From CAVQZA01 sp963724805 (GTDB lineage Bacteria; Actinomycetota; Thermoleophilia; Gaiellales; Gaiellaceae), in contig CAVRWA010000014.1 of NCBI GenBank assembly GCA_963724805.1, positions 930,001-994,000 of the forward strand: a stretch of DNA of 64,000 nucleotides, read 5' to 3'. The notes below the pieces were generated by a model. It had not been told where the DNA came from and did no database searches. It saw nothing but the letters and a program-made list of their open reading frames with translations. Shown here piece by piece: positions 7,888 through 14,690 of this stretch (position 1 is the first letter of the stretch; each line of letters begins with the position of its first letter). The translations under genes and the position numbers were made by a program.

Positions 7888-8349
7888 TTAGGTATCTCCT
7901 TGGAGGTGGTAGCGGAGCTCGTCGGCGAGGTCGGCCCCGGTCAGGCCCTCCCGCGCGACGAGGAAGATGGTGTTGTCCCCGGCGATCGTGCCGATCACGT
8001 CGGGGAGCATGGCCTCGTCGATCGCCTGGCAGAGCGCGGGGGCGAAGCCGGAGTGGGTGATGATCACGGTGAGGTTGCCGCTCGAGTTGATCGACATCGT
8101 CCAGCGGCGCAGCGCCGCGGTCAGCTCCGAGAGCCGGTTGAGGTCGACCGCGCCGGGCAACGCGTAGACGAGGCGCCCGTCGCCGTTGCGGGTCTTCACG
8201 AGCCCGAGCTGTGCGATGTCGCGCGAGACCGTGGCCTGGACCGAGTCGTAGCCCTCCTCGCGCAGGGCGTCCGCCACCTCGGCCTGGGTTGCGAGCGGGC
8301 GCTCCTGGACGAGACGCAGGATCGCGCCCTGGCGGTCGAACTTGCTCAT
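7888..8349 (-). CDS. argR: Arginine repressor ArgR
   Basis: This 153-residue protein has an N-terminal winged helix containing QAEVADALREEGYDSVQATVSRDIAQLGLVK (residues about 22-53), whose SRDI turn is diagnostic for ArgR. The C-terminal hexamerisation and arginine-binding domain contains GTIAGDNTIFLV, where the GDNT loop binds arginine. With arginine as corepressor it shuts down arginine synthesis. It is embedded in the operon between argD (4-nt overlap) and argG (adjacent), so it is predicted to repress its own transcription through the two boxes upstream of argC and argF. Confidence 0.95.
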   Translation of the reverse strand: MSKFDRQGAILRLVQERPLATQAEVADALREEGYDSVQATVSRDIAQLGLVKTRNGDGRLVYALPGAVDLNRLSELTAALRRWTMSINSSGNLTVIITHSGFAPALCQAIDEAMLPDVIGTIAGDNTIFLVAREGLTGADLADELRYHLQGDT

Positions 8350-9482
8350 TGCAGCACCTCCTGGAGAGTCACGAGCGCCTGCCCGAGCTCGTCGGTCGTG
8401 ATCGTCAACGGCGGGGTGAGGCGAAGCACGGTCTCGCCGGCCGAGCCCACCACGAGCCCGCGCTCGCGTGCAGCCTCGACGACGGGGCCGGCCGGGCGGT
8501 CGAGCTCGAGGCCGAGCATCAGGCCGCGTCCGCGCACTTCGGTGACGCCCGGGAGGGACGCGAGCCCTGCGGCGACACCCGCGCCCTTCTCCCGGACTTC
8601 TGCGAGCAGCTCATCGCTGAGCGCGTCGCAGACTGCGACGGCGGCGGCGCACGCGACCGGGTTGCCGCCGAAGGTGGAGCCGTGATCGCCCGGGCCGAAG
8701 CCCACGGGCGCGTCGTTTGCGACGAGCAGGCAGCCGATCGGCAGCCCGTTCGCCAGTGCCTTCGCCAGCGTGACCGCGTCGGGGCGCACGCCGAGCTGCT
8801 CGAAGGCGAAGAAGGTGCCCGTCCGCCCGAGCCCGCACTGGATCTCGTCGAAGACCAGCACCACCCCGTGCTCGTCGGCGAGCTCGCGCGCCGCGGCCAG
8901 GAACCCGGGCGTGAGCGGGTGGATCCCGCCCTCGCCCAGGATCGGCTCGAGCAGGATGCAGCCGGTCGCAGGCCCGACGGCGGCGGTGAGCGCCTCGACG
9001 TCGTTCGGCGCGACGAAGGCGGCGCCCGGCGAGAGAGGCTCGAACGGCACTCGCTTGGCGGGCTGGCCGGTGACCGAGAGCGCGCCGAGCGTGCGGCCGT
9101 GGAAGCCGCCCTCGAGCGCGACGACGCCCGGCTTGCCGGTGGCCTTGCGCGCGTACTTCAGCGCCGACTCGTTCGCCTCCGCGCCCGAGTTGCAGAAGAA
9201 GGCGGCCGCGCCGCCGAAGCGCGTCGACAGCCGGTCGGCGAGCGCCTCCATCGGCTCCGTCCAGTAGAGGTTCGACGCGTGCCAGAGCAGGTCGAGCTGC
9301 TCGTGCGCCGCCTGCGCCACCGCGGGGTGGCAGTGGCCGAGCGAGGTGACGGCGAGCCCGCCGAGGCAGTCGAGGTAGCGGTTGCCGTCGGCGTCGACGA
9401 GCCAGGAGCCCTCGCCCGAGACGAAGGTCACGTCCGAGCGCGCGTAGGTCGGGAGAACATGGGCGTGCACGGTCATGCTCAT
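8346..9482 (-). CDS. argD: Acetylornithine aminotransferase
   Basis: This PLP-dependent class III aminotransferase makes N-acetylornithine from the semialdehyde. It has 378 residues. Visible blocks are FCNSGAEANESALKYARK (phosphate cup), GGFHGRTLGALSVTG, VLVFDEIQCGLGRTG (Asp pairing with the pyridine nitrogen), and TLAKALANGLPIG, in which the Lys after LA forms the Schiff base. The upstream ATG gives MSMTVHAHVLPTYARS; the ATG two codons later is also possible. It overlaps argR by 4 nt but is separated from argB by an unusual 175-nt gap, so it may have its own promoter. Confidence 0.95.
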   Translation of the reverse strand: MSMTVHAHVLPTYARSDVTFVSGEGSWLVDADGNRYLDCLGGLAVTSLGHCHPAVAQAAHEQLDLLWHASNLYWTEPMEALADRLSTRFGGAAAFFCNSGAEANESALKYARKATGKPGVVALEGGFHGRTLGALSVTGQPAKRVPFEPLSPGAAFVAPNDVEALTAAVGPATGCILLEPILGEGGIHPLTPGFLAAARELADEHGVVLVFDEIQCGLGRTGTFFAFEQLGVRPDAVTLAKALANGLPIGCLLVANDAPVGFGPGDHGSTFGGNPVACAAAVAVCDALSDELLAEVREKGAGVAAGLASLPGVTEVRGRGLMLGLELDRPAGPVVEAARERGLVVGSAGETVLRLTPPLTITTDELGQALVTLQEVLQ

Positions 9483-9657
9483 GCGCGCCCCTCGCCGGCG
9501 GCGGCTCCCGCCGGGCGAAGCCCGGCTCCGCCGCCGCCTGGCGCCGCTGACGGCACGGTGCTCTCCGGCCCCGTGTTACGCACACTGTGACCTCCGGCCC
9601 CGCACCGCCAGCGGCGCCCGAGGAACGCGCATGCAAAGGGGGTTGACACAGGACGTC
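9483..9657. other. 175-nt structured spacer between argB and argD
   Basis: This is the only real gap in an operon whose other genes overlap or abut. Next to argD is a strong hairpin, CCGGGC-GAA-GCCCGG (9511-9525), nested in GGCGGCGG/CCGCCGCC arms (9497-9538). Further upstream the 11-mer CTCCGGCCCCG occurs twice (9563-9573 and 9592-9602), flanking GTGTTACGCACAC. No ORF is convincing. It could be an internal promoter/attenuator, an mRNA processing site, or a dispersed intergenic repeat. Confidence 0.5.
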
Positions 9658-10326
9658 TCATGCGAGTACCGCCGTCTCGCCGATCTCGGCGCGCACGCCC
9701 AGCCTCGCCGCGGTGATCGCCGCCCGGAGCTTCGGCACGATCCCGCCCTCGAAGTCGTCGGCGTCGAGCATCCGCTCGGCCTCGTCGGCCCGCACGACCG
9801 CGGTGACGGCGCCGCCGAGCAGGAGGCCGGGCACGTCGGTGAGGAAGACGATCCGCTCGGCCTCGATCCCGACCGCGAGCGCGGCCGCTGCCTCGTCGGC
9901 GTTCACGTTGAGCGGCCCCATCGCGAGCGGCGTCACGACGGGGACCAGCCCCGCCGCGAGTGCGTCCTCGACCGCCGCGGGGCGGCTCGGGAGCGGGTCG
10001 CCGACGAGCCCGAGCGTCATCACGGGCCGCGCCTTGAGCCCGATCTCGTCGCCGTGGAGGCCGACCGCGAGCGGCCCGAGCGCCGCGCAGAGCTCGGCGT
10101 TCAGCTCGTCGAGCGCCTCCTTCACCACCTCGAGCGCCTCGCGGCTCGTAACTCGCCGCCCGCCGACGAACTGGACGGGCAATCCCCGCTCGGCCATCAG
10201 CGTCGAGATCTGCTGCCCGGCGCCGTGAACGACGCACACCTCGTGCCCCTTCTCGACGAGCCGCAGGATCGCCTCGCCGCTGTCGGCGGCGACCGCGCCC
10301 CCGCACTTGACGACGATCCTGCTCAT
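9658..10326 (-). CDS. argB: Acetylglutamate kinase
   Basis: This amino-acid kinase phosphorylates N-acetylglutamate, the second step of arginine synthesis. Visible blocks are IVVKCGGAVA at the N-terminus, CVVHGAGQQI (glycine-rich, acetylglutamate/ATP), LNVNADEAAAALA, IVFLTDVPGLL and GGIVPKLRAAI, with the catalytic Lys in the last block. At 222 residues it is clearly shorter than typical enzymes (about 260-300), because it has no N-terminal extension and a trimmed C-terminus. That matches arginine-insensitive, non-hexameric forms, but feedback behaviour is inference. The ATG overlaps the argJ stop by 4 nt. Confidence 0.94.
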   Translation of the reverse strand: MSRIVVKCGGAVAADSGEAILRLVEKGHEVCVVHGAGQQISTLMAERGLPVQFVGGRRVTSREALEVVKEALDELNAELCAALGPLAVGLHGDEIGLKARPVMTLGLVGDPLPSRPAAVEDALAAGLVPVVTPLAMGPLNVNADEAAAALAVGIEAERIVFLTDVPGLLLGGAVTAVVRADEAERMLDADDFEGGIVPKLRAAITAARLGVRAEIGETAVLA

Positions 10327-11486
10327 GAGCGGTAGTCCGCGTTGATGCGGACGTAGTCGTAGGACAGGTCGCTGGTGAGGTAGCCCGCCGCGCCGTCGCC
10401 GAGCCCGAGGTCGAGCTCGATCTTGCAGCTCGGCGAGGAGACATCGGGCTCGTCCTCGCTCGGCGCGCCGCCGACGAGGACCGGCGTGTCGTTGTAGACG
10501 AGGGTGACCAGCTCGGGGTCGACCTGCGCGTAGCCGCCGTTGAACGGCGCCGAGCCGGCTGCCGCGAGCACGCGACCCCAGTTCGCGTCGCGGCCGAAGA
10601 GCGCGGTCTTGACGAGCGGCGAGGTCGCGATCCGCGAGGCGATCGCTCTCGCCTCGGCGTCCGAGGCGGCGCCCGTGACCGAGATCTCGGCGAACACCGT
10701 CGCGCCCTCGCCGTCCTCGACGATCTGGCGGGCGAGGTCGGCGCAGACCGTGCGCAGCGCGGCCGCGAAGTCGAGGTCGGAGACGGGCGTCCGCTCGAGC
10801 CCGCTCGCGCCGTTGGCGATGAGGACGACCGCGTCGTTCGTCGAGCACTCCCCGTCGACCGAGATCGCGTTGAAGCTCTCGTCCACTGCGGGGCGCAGGA
10901 ACTCGATCGCCTCGCCCGGCTCGAGCGGGTAGTCGGTGGTGACGATCGCGAGCATCGTCGCGAGGTTCGGGTGGATCATCCCCGAGCCCTTCGCCATCCC
11001 GCCGACGGTGAAGCCGGCGCCCGAGACCGACGACTCCTTCGCCCTGGTGTCCGTGGTCAGGATCGCCTTCGCGGCCGACAGCCCGCCCTGCTCGGAAAGC
11101 GCCGCGGCGGCGTTCACGAGGCCCGGCACGAGCCGGTCGAGCGGCAGCGGGGCGCCGATCACGCCGGTCGAGAGCACGATCACCTGCTCCGGCTCGAGGT
11201 CGAGCAGGCGCCCTACCTCGACCGCGGTCGTCCGCGCGTCGGCCTCGCCCTTCGCGCCCGTGGCGGCGTTGGCGACGCCCGAGTTGATCGCGACCGCCTG
11301 CGGCTCTGCGCGCTCCAGGTGCTCCCGCGAGACCTTCACCGGCGCGGCCTGGACGCGGTTCACCGTGAACATCCCGCCGCCGACCGCCGGGACGAGCGAG
11401 CGCACGAGCGCGACGTCGGGGCCGCTGCGGCGAATCCCGGCCGCGACTCCCGCGGCGACGAAGCCCTTCGCGGCGGTGACGCTCAC
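10323..11486 (-). CDS. argJ: Glutamate N-acetyltransferase / amino-acid N-acetyltransferase (ArgJ)
   Basis: ArgJ recycles acetyl groups from N-acetylornithine to glutamate. It is made as a precursor that cleaves itself before a conserved Thr; here the site is NLATMLAIVTTD, with the Thr of ATML as predicted nucleophile. Other family blocks are VNRVQAAPVKVSREHL, INSGVANAATG, VLSTGVIGAPLP, GMAKGSGMIHPN and SVDGECSTND. The GTG start overlaps the argC stop by 4 nt (GTGA) and gives 387 residues, normal for the family. No separate argA is seen in the window, so this may be bifunctional and also use acetyl-CoA. Confidence 0.95.
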   Translation of the reverse strand: MSVTAAKGFVAAGVAAGIRRSGPDVALVRSLVPAVGGGMFTVNRVQAAPVKVSREHLERAEPQAVAINSGVANAATGAKGEADARTTAVEVGRLLDLEPEQVIVLSTGVIGAPLPLDRLVPGLVNAAAALSEQGGLSAAKAILTTDTRAKESSVSGAGFTVGGMAKGSGMIHPNLATMLAIVTTDYPLEPGEAIEFLRPAVDESFNAISVDGECSTNDAVVLIANGASGLERTPVSDLDFAAALRTVCADLARQIVEDGEGATVFAEISVTGAASDAEARAIASRIATSPLVKTALFGRDANWGRVLAAAGSAPFNGGYAQVDPELVTLVYNDTPVLVGGAPSEDEPDVSSPSCKIELDLGLGDGAAGYLTSDLSYDYVRINADYRS

Positions 11487-12466
11487 ACCATCACTCCCTG
11501 GAGCCGCAGCCCCAGCGTCTCGTCGAGCCCGAGCGCGAGGTTCGCGTTCTGCACGGCCTGGCCCGCGGCGCCCTTGCCGAGGTTGTCGAGCGCGCAGATC
11601 ACGATCGCGGTGTCGGTAGCCGTGTCCTGGAAGAGCGCCACCTCGGCGGCGTCGGTTCCGGCCACGCGCGCGAGCTCGGGCGAGACGCCCTCCGGCAACA
11701 GCAGCACCGCCGGCGTCGCCGCGTAGGCCGCCTCGAGGCGCTCGCGCAGGTCCGGTTCGACGGCCTGGACGTAACAGGTCGCGAGCAGGCCGCGGCGCAC
11801 CGGCAGCAGGTGCGGGACGAAGCAGACCGGAAAGCCGAGCCCCTGCGCGATCTCGGGCGCGTGCTGGTGCGACCCGACGCGATAGGGGGCGACGTTCTCG
11901 AGCACCGAGCCCGCGTGCGAGGACGCCTTGAGGGCGCGCCCGGCGCCCGACACGCCGGACTTCGCGTCCACGACCACACCGCTGCGGTCGATCGCCCCGG
12001 CGAGCGGAGCCAGCGCGAGCAGCGCGGCAGTCGCGTAGCACCCCGGGTTCGCGATCAGCCGCCCTTCTGGCGGGAAGAGCTCCGGCAACGCATAGCTCCA
12101 GGCGGTGAGCGCTCCGGGGAGAGGGTGCGCCCATCCATACCAGTCCGTATAGAGGGACGGATCTTTGAGCCTATGCGCGCCGGAGAGGTCGATGACAACC
12201 GCATCGGCCGGCGGCTCCAGCGCCGCGGCCTGCTCGTGGCCGAGACAGACGAAGATCAGCTCGGCTCCGCTCGCGAGCGCCTCCTCGTTCGTCACGAACC
12301 CGGGCAGCCCGGCCGCGACGAGCCGCGGGTCGAGCGCCGAGGCGGGCAGGCCTGCGAGCGAGTCCGAGCCGAGCGCGACCGCCTCGAGCTCGGGGTGCGA
12401 GAGCACCCGGTCGAGGGTCTCCTGACCGGAATATCCTGCGCAGCCGATGATTGCTGTAGCCGTCAT
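11483..12466 (-). CDS. argC: N-acetyl-gamma-glutamyl-phosphate reductase
   Basis: This NADP-dependent enzyme makes N-acetylglutamate semialdehyde. The N-terminal Rossmann motif is AIIGCAGYSGQETLDRVL and the catalytic Cys lies in ANPGCYATAALLAL; a C-terminal catalytic His is probably in the EIAQGLG/VCFVPHLLPVRRG region. The ATG at 12466 was chosen over an in-frame extension because it starts the Rossmann strand exactly and leaves the ARG boxes outside the gene. It gives 327 residues. It is the first gene of the minus-strand arg operon and is divergent from argF, with only 40 bp between the start codons. Confidence 0.95.
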   Translation of the reverse strand: MTATAIIGCAGYSGQETLDRVLSHPELEAVALGSDSLAGLPASALDPRLVAAGLPGFVTNEEALASGAELIFVCLGHEQAAALEPPADAVVIDLSGAHRLKDPSLYTDWYGWAHPLPGALTAWSYALPELFPPEGRLIANPGCYATAALLALAPLAGAIDRSGVVVDAKSGVSGAGRALKASSHAGSVLENVAPYRVGSHQHAPEIAQGLGFPVCFVPHLLPVRRGLLATCYVQAVEPDLRERLEAAYAATPAVLLLPEGVSPELARVAGTDAAEVALFQDTATDTAIVICALDNLGKGAAGQAVQNANLALGLDETLGLRLQGVMV

Positions 12467-12470
12467 CTCT

Positions 12471-12502
12471 TGCGTATTATGCAGTTCTGTGCTTAATATG
12501 CA
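12471..12502. promoter_or_regulatory. Two ARG boxes in the argC/argF divergent promoter
   Basis: TGCGTATTATGCA (12471-12483) and TGCTTAATATGCA (12490-12502) are near-perfect 13-bp palindromes, each with one mismatched pair, centred 19 bp apart. They lie in a conspicuously AT-rich patch of a GC-rich genome and fill the gap between the argC and argF starts. The TGCAT-AT core resembles actinobacterial ArgR operators. The second box reaches to 4 bp before the chosen argF ATG, so argF is probably transcribed with a very short leader or none. Confidence 0.8.
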
Positions 12503-12506
12503 AAAC

Positions 12507-13454
12507 ATGTCGGCCACACTCCCGCACCCGCTGCCTCCGCTGGAGGCGCTGGAGCGGCGCTCGCCGGGTCATCTCAAGGGCCGGAGCCTGCTGCGGATCG
12601 CCGACTGGAGCACGGACGACCTGCTCGCGGTGCTCGACCTCGCTGCCGACCTCAAGGCGGCCCAGGCGCGCTTCGAGCCGCACCCGCTCCTGCCCGGCCG
12701 CACGGTCGGGATGATCTTCGACAAGCCCTCCACGCGCACCCGCGTCTCGTTCGAGGTCGGCGTCGCCCAGCTCGGCGGCACAGCGCTCTACCTCGCGGGC
12801 CGCGATCTGCAGCTCGGCCGCGGCGAGACGATCCGCGACACGGCCAAGGTGCTGTCGCGCTACCTGAGCGCGATCGTGATCCGGATCTCCTCGCAGGCTA
12901 CGGTCGACGAGCTCGCCGCCGAGGCCGACATCCCGGTCGTGAACGCGTTGACGGATCTCGCCCATCCGTGCCAGGCGCTCGCCGACGTGCTCACGATCCG
13001 AGAGCGGCTCGGGCGGCTCGAGGGCGTCCGCATCGCGTGGCTCGGCGACGGCAACAACGTCTGCGCCTCGCTGCTCGAGGCATCGCTCGCGCTCGGTGCC
13101 TCACCGGTGGTCGCGTGCCCGGCCGGCTACGAGCCCGCGGTGGCGGGAGTCGAGATCGTGCGCGACCCGGTCGAGGCCGTATGCGCCGCGGACGTCGTCG
13201 TCACCGACGTCTGGACGAGCATGGGCTTCGAGGACGAGGCCGAACAGCGCAGGGCCGACCTCGCCCCGTACGCGCTCGACGAGGAGCTCTTCGCGCAGGC
13301 ACCGTCCGGCGCGTTTGCGATGCACTGCCTCCCCGCCCACTACGGCGAGGAGATCAGCGAGTCGATCGCGCACGGGCCGCGCTCCGCGGTCTGGGACGAG
13401 GCCGAGAACCGCCTCCACGTCCAGAAGGCGCTCCTCGCGCTGATCGTGAGCTAG
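12507..13454 (+). CDS. argF: Ornithine carbamoyltransferase
   Basis: This enzyme makes citrulline from ornithine and carbamoyl phosphate. The carbamoyl-phosphate loop FDKPSTRTRVSFEVG, the DLAHPCQALAD block and the ornithine-side FAMHCLPAHYGEEI (HCLP) are all intact. The ATG at 12507 gives 315 residues; the frame is open upstream, and an ATG at 12498 lies inside the second ARG box and is less likely. It stands alone on the plus strand, divergent from the seven-gene arg operon, and should be co-repressed by ArgR. It ends on a CTAG shared with the convergent receiver gene (13451-13454). Confidence 0.95.
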   Translation: MSATLPHPLPPLEALERRSPGHLKGRSLLRIADWSTDDLLAVLDLAADLKAAQARFEPHPLLPGRTVGMIFDKPSTRTRVSFEVGVAQLGGTALYLAGRDLQLGRGETIRDTAKVLSRYLSAIVIRISSQATVDELAAEADIPVVNALTDLAHPCQALADVLTIRERLGRLEGVRIAWLGDGNNVCASLLEASLALGASPVVACPAGYEPAVAGVEIVRDPVEAVCAADVVVTDVWTSMGFEDEAEQRRADLAPYALDEELFAQAPSGAFAMHCLPAHYGEEISESIAHGPRSAVWDEAENRLHVQKALLALIVS

Positions 13455-13777
13455 AGAGTCGCCGCGGCGAGCGCGGAGCCGAGCGATTCGAACGTGAAGG
13501 GCTTGATCAGGTACGCGCTCGGACCGAGTGTGAGCCACGACGGCTCGGGCGGCCGGATGCTGACGCAGACGAGCCGCAGGCCGGGCCGCTCCGAGAGCAG
13601 CGCCCGCGCGTGCTCGAGGCACTCGGGCTCGGCCGGCTCGAAGACGAGCACCTGGGCATCGGCCGGGGCGGCGCCGACCCCGCGGACCGCGACCGGCTCG
13701 TAGCCCAGTCTGGCGGCCATCTCGACGAGAAGCGCACGCACGTCATGGTGCGGCTCACTGATCAAAATCGTCGCCAC
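13451..13777 (-). CDS. Stand-alone degenerate receiver-like domain
   Basis: About 108 residues from a GTG start. The protein follows the CheY-like alternation of strands and helices: ATILISEPHHDVRALLVEMAARLGY at the start, a middle strand AQVLVFEPAEPE, LRLVCVSI, and a final SAYLIKPFTFESL containing the conserved Lys-Pro. The phospho-acceptor Asp is replaced: the middle strand has FEP where receivers have LDV or MDI, and the acidic pocket at the start is weak (SEPHHD). It therefore probably cannot be phosphorylated in the normal way. It is divergent from a complete OmpR-type regulator 60 bp away, so it may interfere with or tune that system. Upstream in-frame sequence exists but looks non-coding. 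Confidence 0.65.
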   Translation of the reverse strand: MATILISEPHHDVRALLVEMAARLGYEPVAVRGVGAAPADAQVLVFEPAEPECLEHARALLSERPGLRLVCVSIRPPEPSWLTLGPSAYLIKPFTFESLGSALAAATL

Positions 13778-13836
13778 GGTGTCGAGTATCTTCTGCCCGG
13801 GTAGGGAATCCGAGCACGCGATGGTATGAAGGTCGT

Positions 13837-14526
13837 ATGAGTCCCGCCACGATCCTCGTGGTGGACGACGACGCCGACACACGTGGGCTCGTCCGCCGTC
13901 TGCTGGAGCGCGCCGGCTACTCGGTACGCGAGGCCGAGGACGGGCTCGCAGGGCTCCGCGAGCTGTTCGCGCTGAGCCCCGACCTCGTGCTGCTCGACGT
14001 GACGATGCCGGGCCTCGACGGCTGGGCGACCCTGGAGCGGATCCGCGAGGTGAGCGAGGTGCCGGTCGTGATGCTGACCGCGCGCGACACCGAGGTCGAG
14101 CGCGTGCGGGGCCTCTCGCACGGCGCCGACGACTACATCTCGAAGCCGTTCGGCCGCCAGGAGCTCGTCGCCCGCGTGCACGCGCTCCTCCGCCGCGCCC
14201 GCACGGCGACGGCGGATGTGCCCGAGTCGTACGCCGACGGCTACCTCGAGATCGACTTCAAGCAGCACCTCGTCCGGGTCGCCGGGGAAGACGTCGCACT
14301 GACGCCGCTCGAGTTCAAGCTCCTCGCCGTATTCGTCAGGCATCCGAACCAGGTGCTCTCGCAGGACCAGCTGCTCGAGCTCGTCTGGGGGGACACCTAC
14401 GGCGTCTCGCGCGATCAGGTGAAGCTCTACGTCGGGTACCTGCGCCGCAAGCTCGGCCCGGGCGACATCGCGGCGGTGCCGATCGAGACCCTGCGCGGGT
14501 TCGGATACCGCTACCGGCGCACCTAG
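13837..14526 (+). CDS. OmpR/PhoB-family response regulator
   Basis: This 229-residue protein has an N-terminal receiver (ILVVDDDADTRGLVRRLL with the acidic pocket, phospho-Asp in DLVLLDVTMPGLDGW, Thr in VVMLTARD, Lys in DDYISKPFG) and a C-terminal winged helix (LTPLEFKLLAVFVRHPNQVL, VKLYVGYLRRKLG, IETLRGFGYRYR). It is a complete DNA-binding regulator. Its likely partner is the convergent histidine kinase at 14690-16423; the two 3' ends are now separated by a 162-bp insertion-like element. Target genes are unknown; the nearby TasA/SipW operon is one possibility, without direct evidence. Confidence 0.93.
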   Translation: MSPATILVVDDDADTRGLVRRLLERAGYSVREAEDGLAGLRELFALSPDLVLLDVTMPGLDGWATLERIREVSEVPVVMLTARDTEVERVRGLSHGADDYISKPFGRQELVARVHALLRRARTATADVPESYADGYLEIDFKQHLVRVAGEDVALTPLEFKLLAVFVRHPNQVLSQDQLLELVWGDTYGVSRDQVKLYVGYLRRKLGPGDIAAVPIETLRGFGYRYRRT

Positions 14527-14528
14527 TA

Positions 14529-14690
14529 GTGCCCCTTCCAGCAATACATGTCCGCTTCTGGCCCGCGATCACGCGGCGCGCAGCCGCGTCCTCAGTCGCG
14601 CCGATAGTCGTGACTATCGGCGCTCCCTGCGTCCTTGCATCGCTTGGTGCTCGTGACCCAGAGGCTAGACGGCATTACTGGAAGGGGCAC
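14529..14690. mobile_element. MITE-like element with inverted ends and internal palindrome
   Basis: The ends GTGCCCCTTCCAG (14529-14541) and CTGGAAGGGGCAC (14678-14690) are perfect inverted repeats, flanked on both sides by TA (14527-14528, 14691-14692). Inside is a perfect 12-bp-arm palindrome, GCGCCGATAGTC at 14598-14609 and GACTATCGGCGC at 14612-14623. There is no ORF. TA duplication and a short non-coding body fit a miniature element mobilised by an IS630/Tc1-mariner transposase. Removing it restores a single CTAG shared by the two flanking convergent stop codons. It could alternatively be a bidirectional terminator or structured RNA. Confidence 0.55.

Noticed and set aside
9643..9670. 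TTGACA as a plus-strand -35 promoter element
   Set aside because: No plausible -10 element or downstream plus-strand gene; it lies in the structured argB-argD spacer.
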